A stretch of DNA of 64,000 nt from Streptomyces sp. R21. Its GTDB lineage: Bacteria; Actinomycetota; Actinomycetes; Streptomycetales; Streptomycetaceae. Shown in pieces: positions 63,346 to 64,000 of this stretch. The notes under the pieces were generated by a model. It was not told where the DNA came from and searched no databases. It saw nothing but the letters and a program-made list of their open reading frames with translations. Position 1 is the stretch's first letter. Every line of letters begins with the position of its first letter. Location: NCBI RefSeq assembly GCF_041051975.1, contig NZ_CP163435.1, positions 3,224,001 to 3,288,000 of the forward strand, written 5' to 3'. The position numbers were made by a program, and so were the translations under genes.

Positions 63346-64000
63346 TCAGCGGAAGATGCCGGTGTGCCCGAGCGAGTAGCGGCCCGGCTGCGGGTACACC
63401 GCGAGGCCGTGCGGGCCGCTGCCGACCTTGATGCGGGCGAGCTGGACGCCTGTGCGGGTGTCGATGGCGTACACCTCGGAGTTGTAGCGGCCGGACAGCC
63501 ACAGCACCTTGCCGTCGGCGGAGACGCCGCCCATGTCGGGGCTGCCGCCGTCGGGCAGGTGCCACTTCTTGGTCAGCTTGTTCTGGGCGAAGTCGAAGAT
63601 GGAGATGGTGCCTTCGCCACGGTTGGAGATGTACATCTCACGGGAGTCGCGGCTGACATACAGGCCGTGGGTGCCCTTGCCGGTGGGCAGCAGGGTCGGC
63701 TCGGTGAACTTGTCGCCGTCCAGGACCCACATGCCGTCGGCCATCATGTCGGCGATGTAGAACCGCTTGCCGTCCGGGGAGACCTTCACGTCCTGCGGCA
63801 TGGCCCCGTTGAACGGCAGCTTCTGCTGGCCGACGACCTTCATCTTCTCCGTGTCGACCTTCAGCAGTTCTCCGCTGAACTCGCAGGACACGATGAAGTA
63901 CTTGCCGTCGAGCGAGAAGTCGGCGTGGTTGACGCCGTAGCAGCTGACCGGCACGGTCTTCTCGCGCTTCATGGTGTGCGCGTCCCGGAACACCAGCTCG
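63346..64000 (-). CDS. YVTN/YncE-type beta-propeller protein, 5' end beyond the window
   Basis: At least 218 residues of a seven-bladed propeller are visible; the frame is open to the window edge, so the start is missing. Blades repeat the pattern VSPDGKRFYIAD, SRDSREMYISNRGEGTISIF, SADGKVLWLSGRYNSEVYAIDT, ending GRYSLGHTGIFR. Such proteins are usually exported and may bind ligands or act in surface complexes. It lies 79 bp upstream of the ADP-ribosyltransferase gene on the same strand and may be cotranscribed with it. Confidence 0.85.
   Translation of the reverse strand, partial: ELVFRDAHTMKREKTVPVSCYGVNHADFSLDGKYFIVSCEFSGELLKVDTEKMKVVGQQKLPFNGAMPQDVKVSPDGKRFYIADMMADGMWVLDGDKFTEPTLLPTGKGTHGLYVSRDSREMYISNRGEGTISIFDFAQNKLTKKWHLPDGGSPDMGGVSADGKVLWLSGRYNSEVYAIDTRTGVQLARIKVGSGPHGLAVYPQPGRYSLGHTGIFR

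Overview
The window is high-GC DNA with GTG/TTG starts and strong G/C at third codon positions. Its gene content and order match a Streptomyces chromosome core region: ilvBNC-serA, gatCAB, ligA, mnmA, an opp operon, and gcvT-gcvH-glyA-sdaA. From memory, the order resembles S. coelicolor from about SCO5515 down to SCO5460; I could not check this by search. About 58 genes are supported. No tRNA, rRNA, IS element, prophage or CRISPR array was seen.

Layout. (1) 1-5.75 kb: ilvB-ilvN-ilvC and serA on the minus strand. ilvB is preceded by a 13-codon leader peptide rich in Ile/Leu/Val and a terminator hairpin with a U-tract, a classical attenuator that may be read from a leaderless transcript. (2) 5.7-9.0 kb: a membrane PAS-GGDEF-EAL protein with an intact GGDEF and an eroded EAL site. 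A second protein at 23.9-26.1 kb has both sites intact, so two cyclic-di-GMP proteins lie about 15 kb apart. (3) 9.2-20 kb: 2-hydroxyacid dehydrogenase, aldo/keto reductase, glucose/sorbosone dehydrogenase lipoprotein, large LuxR-type ATPase regulator, small proteins, and an MMPL transporter overlapping a GNAT gene. (4) 20-28.6 kb: gatC-gatA-small membrane protein-gatB, the second c-di-GMP protein, and ligA. (5) 28.6-34.4 kb: MetE-like protein, SDR, LOG-like protein, DUF427 protein, mnmA, Tat-exported amidase, and cysteine desulfurase. (6) 34.5-41.7 kb: small membrane proteins, a FabR/DesT-like TetR regulator, a PSG-repeat lipoprotein, a WYL regulator, thioesterase, esterase, TRIC-type channel, and M1 peptidase. 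(7) 41.8-48.3 kb: an oligopeptide ABC importer operon. (8) 48.6-51.1 kb: two SseB-family proteins and a P-loop protein. (9) 51.3-56 kb: a tandem glycine riboswitch followed by gcvT, gcvH, glyA and sdaA. (10) 56-64 kb: accessory-type genes including GH25 lysozyme, MOSC, oxidoreductases, AraC and MerR regulators, an EF-hand protein, a secreted pierisin/Scabin-type ADP-ribosyltransferase, and a beta-propeller protein cut by the window edge.

How parts work together. ilvBNC makes branched-chain amino acids under translation-sensed attenuation. serA makes serine, glyA interconverts serine and glycine, and the glycine cleavage proteins plus serine dehydratase dispose of the excess under glycine sensing. 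gatCAB amidates misacylated Glu/Asp-tRNAs. Cysteine desulfurase and mnmA supply and perform tRNA 2-thiolation. The opp operon imports peptides. The least ordinary gene is the secreted ADP-ribosyltransferase at 62.65-63.27 kb, whose R, STS and QxE residues are all visible.
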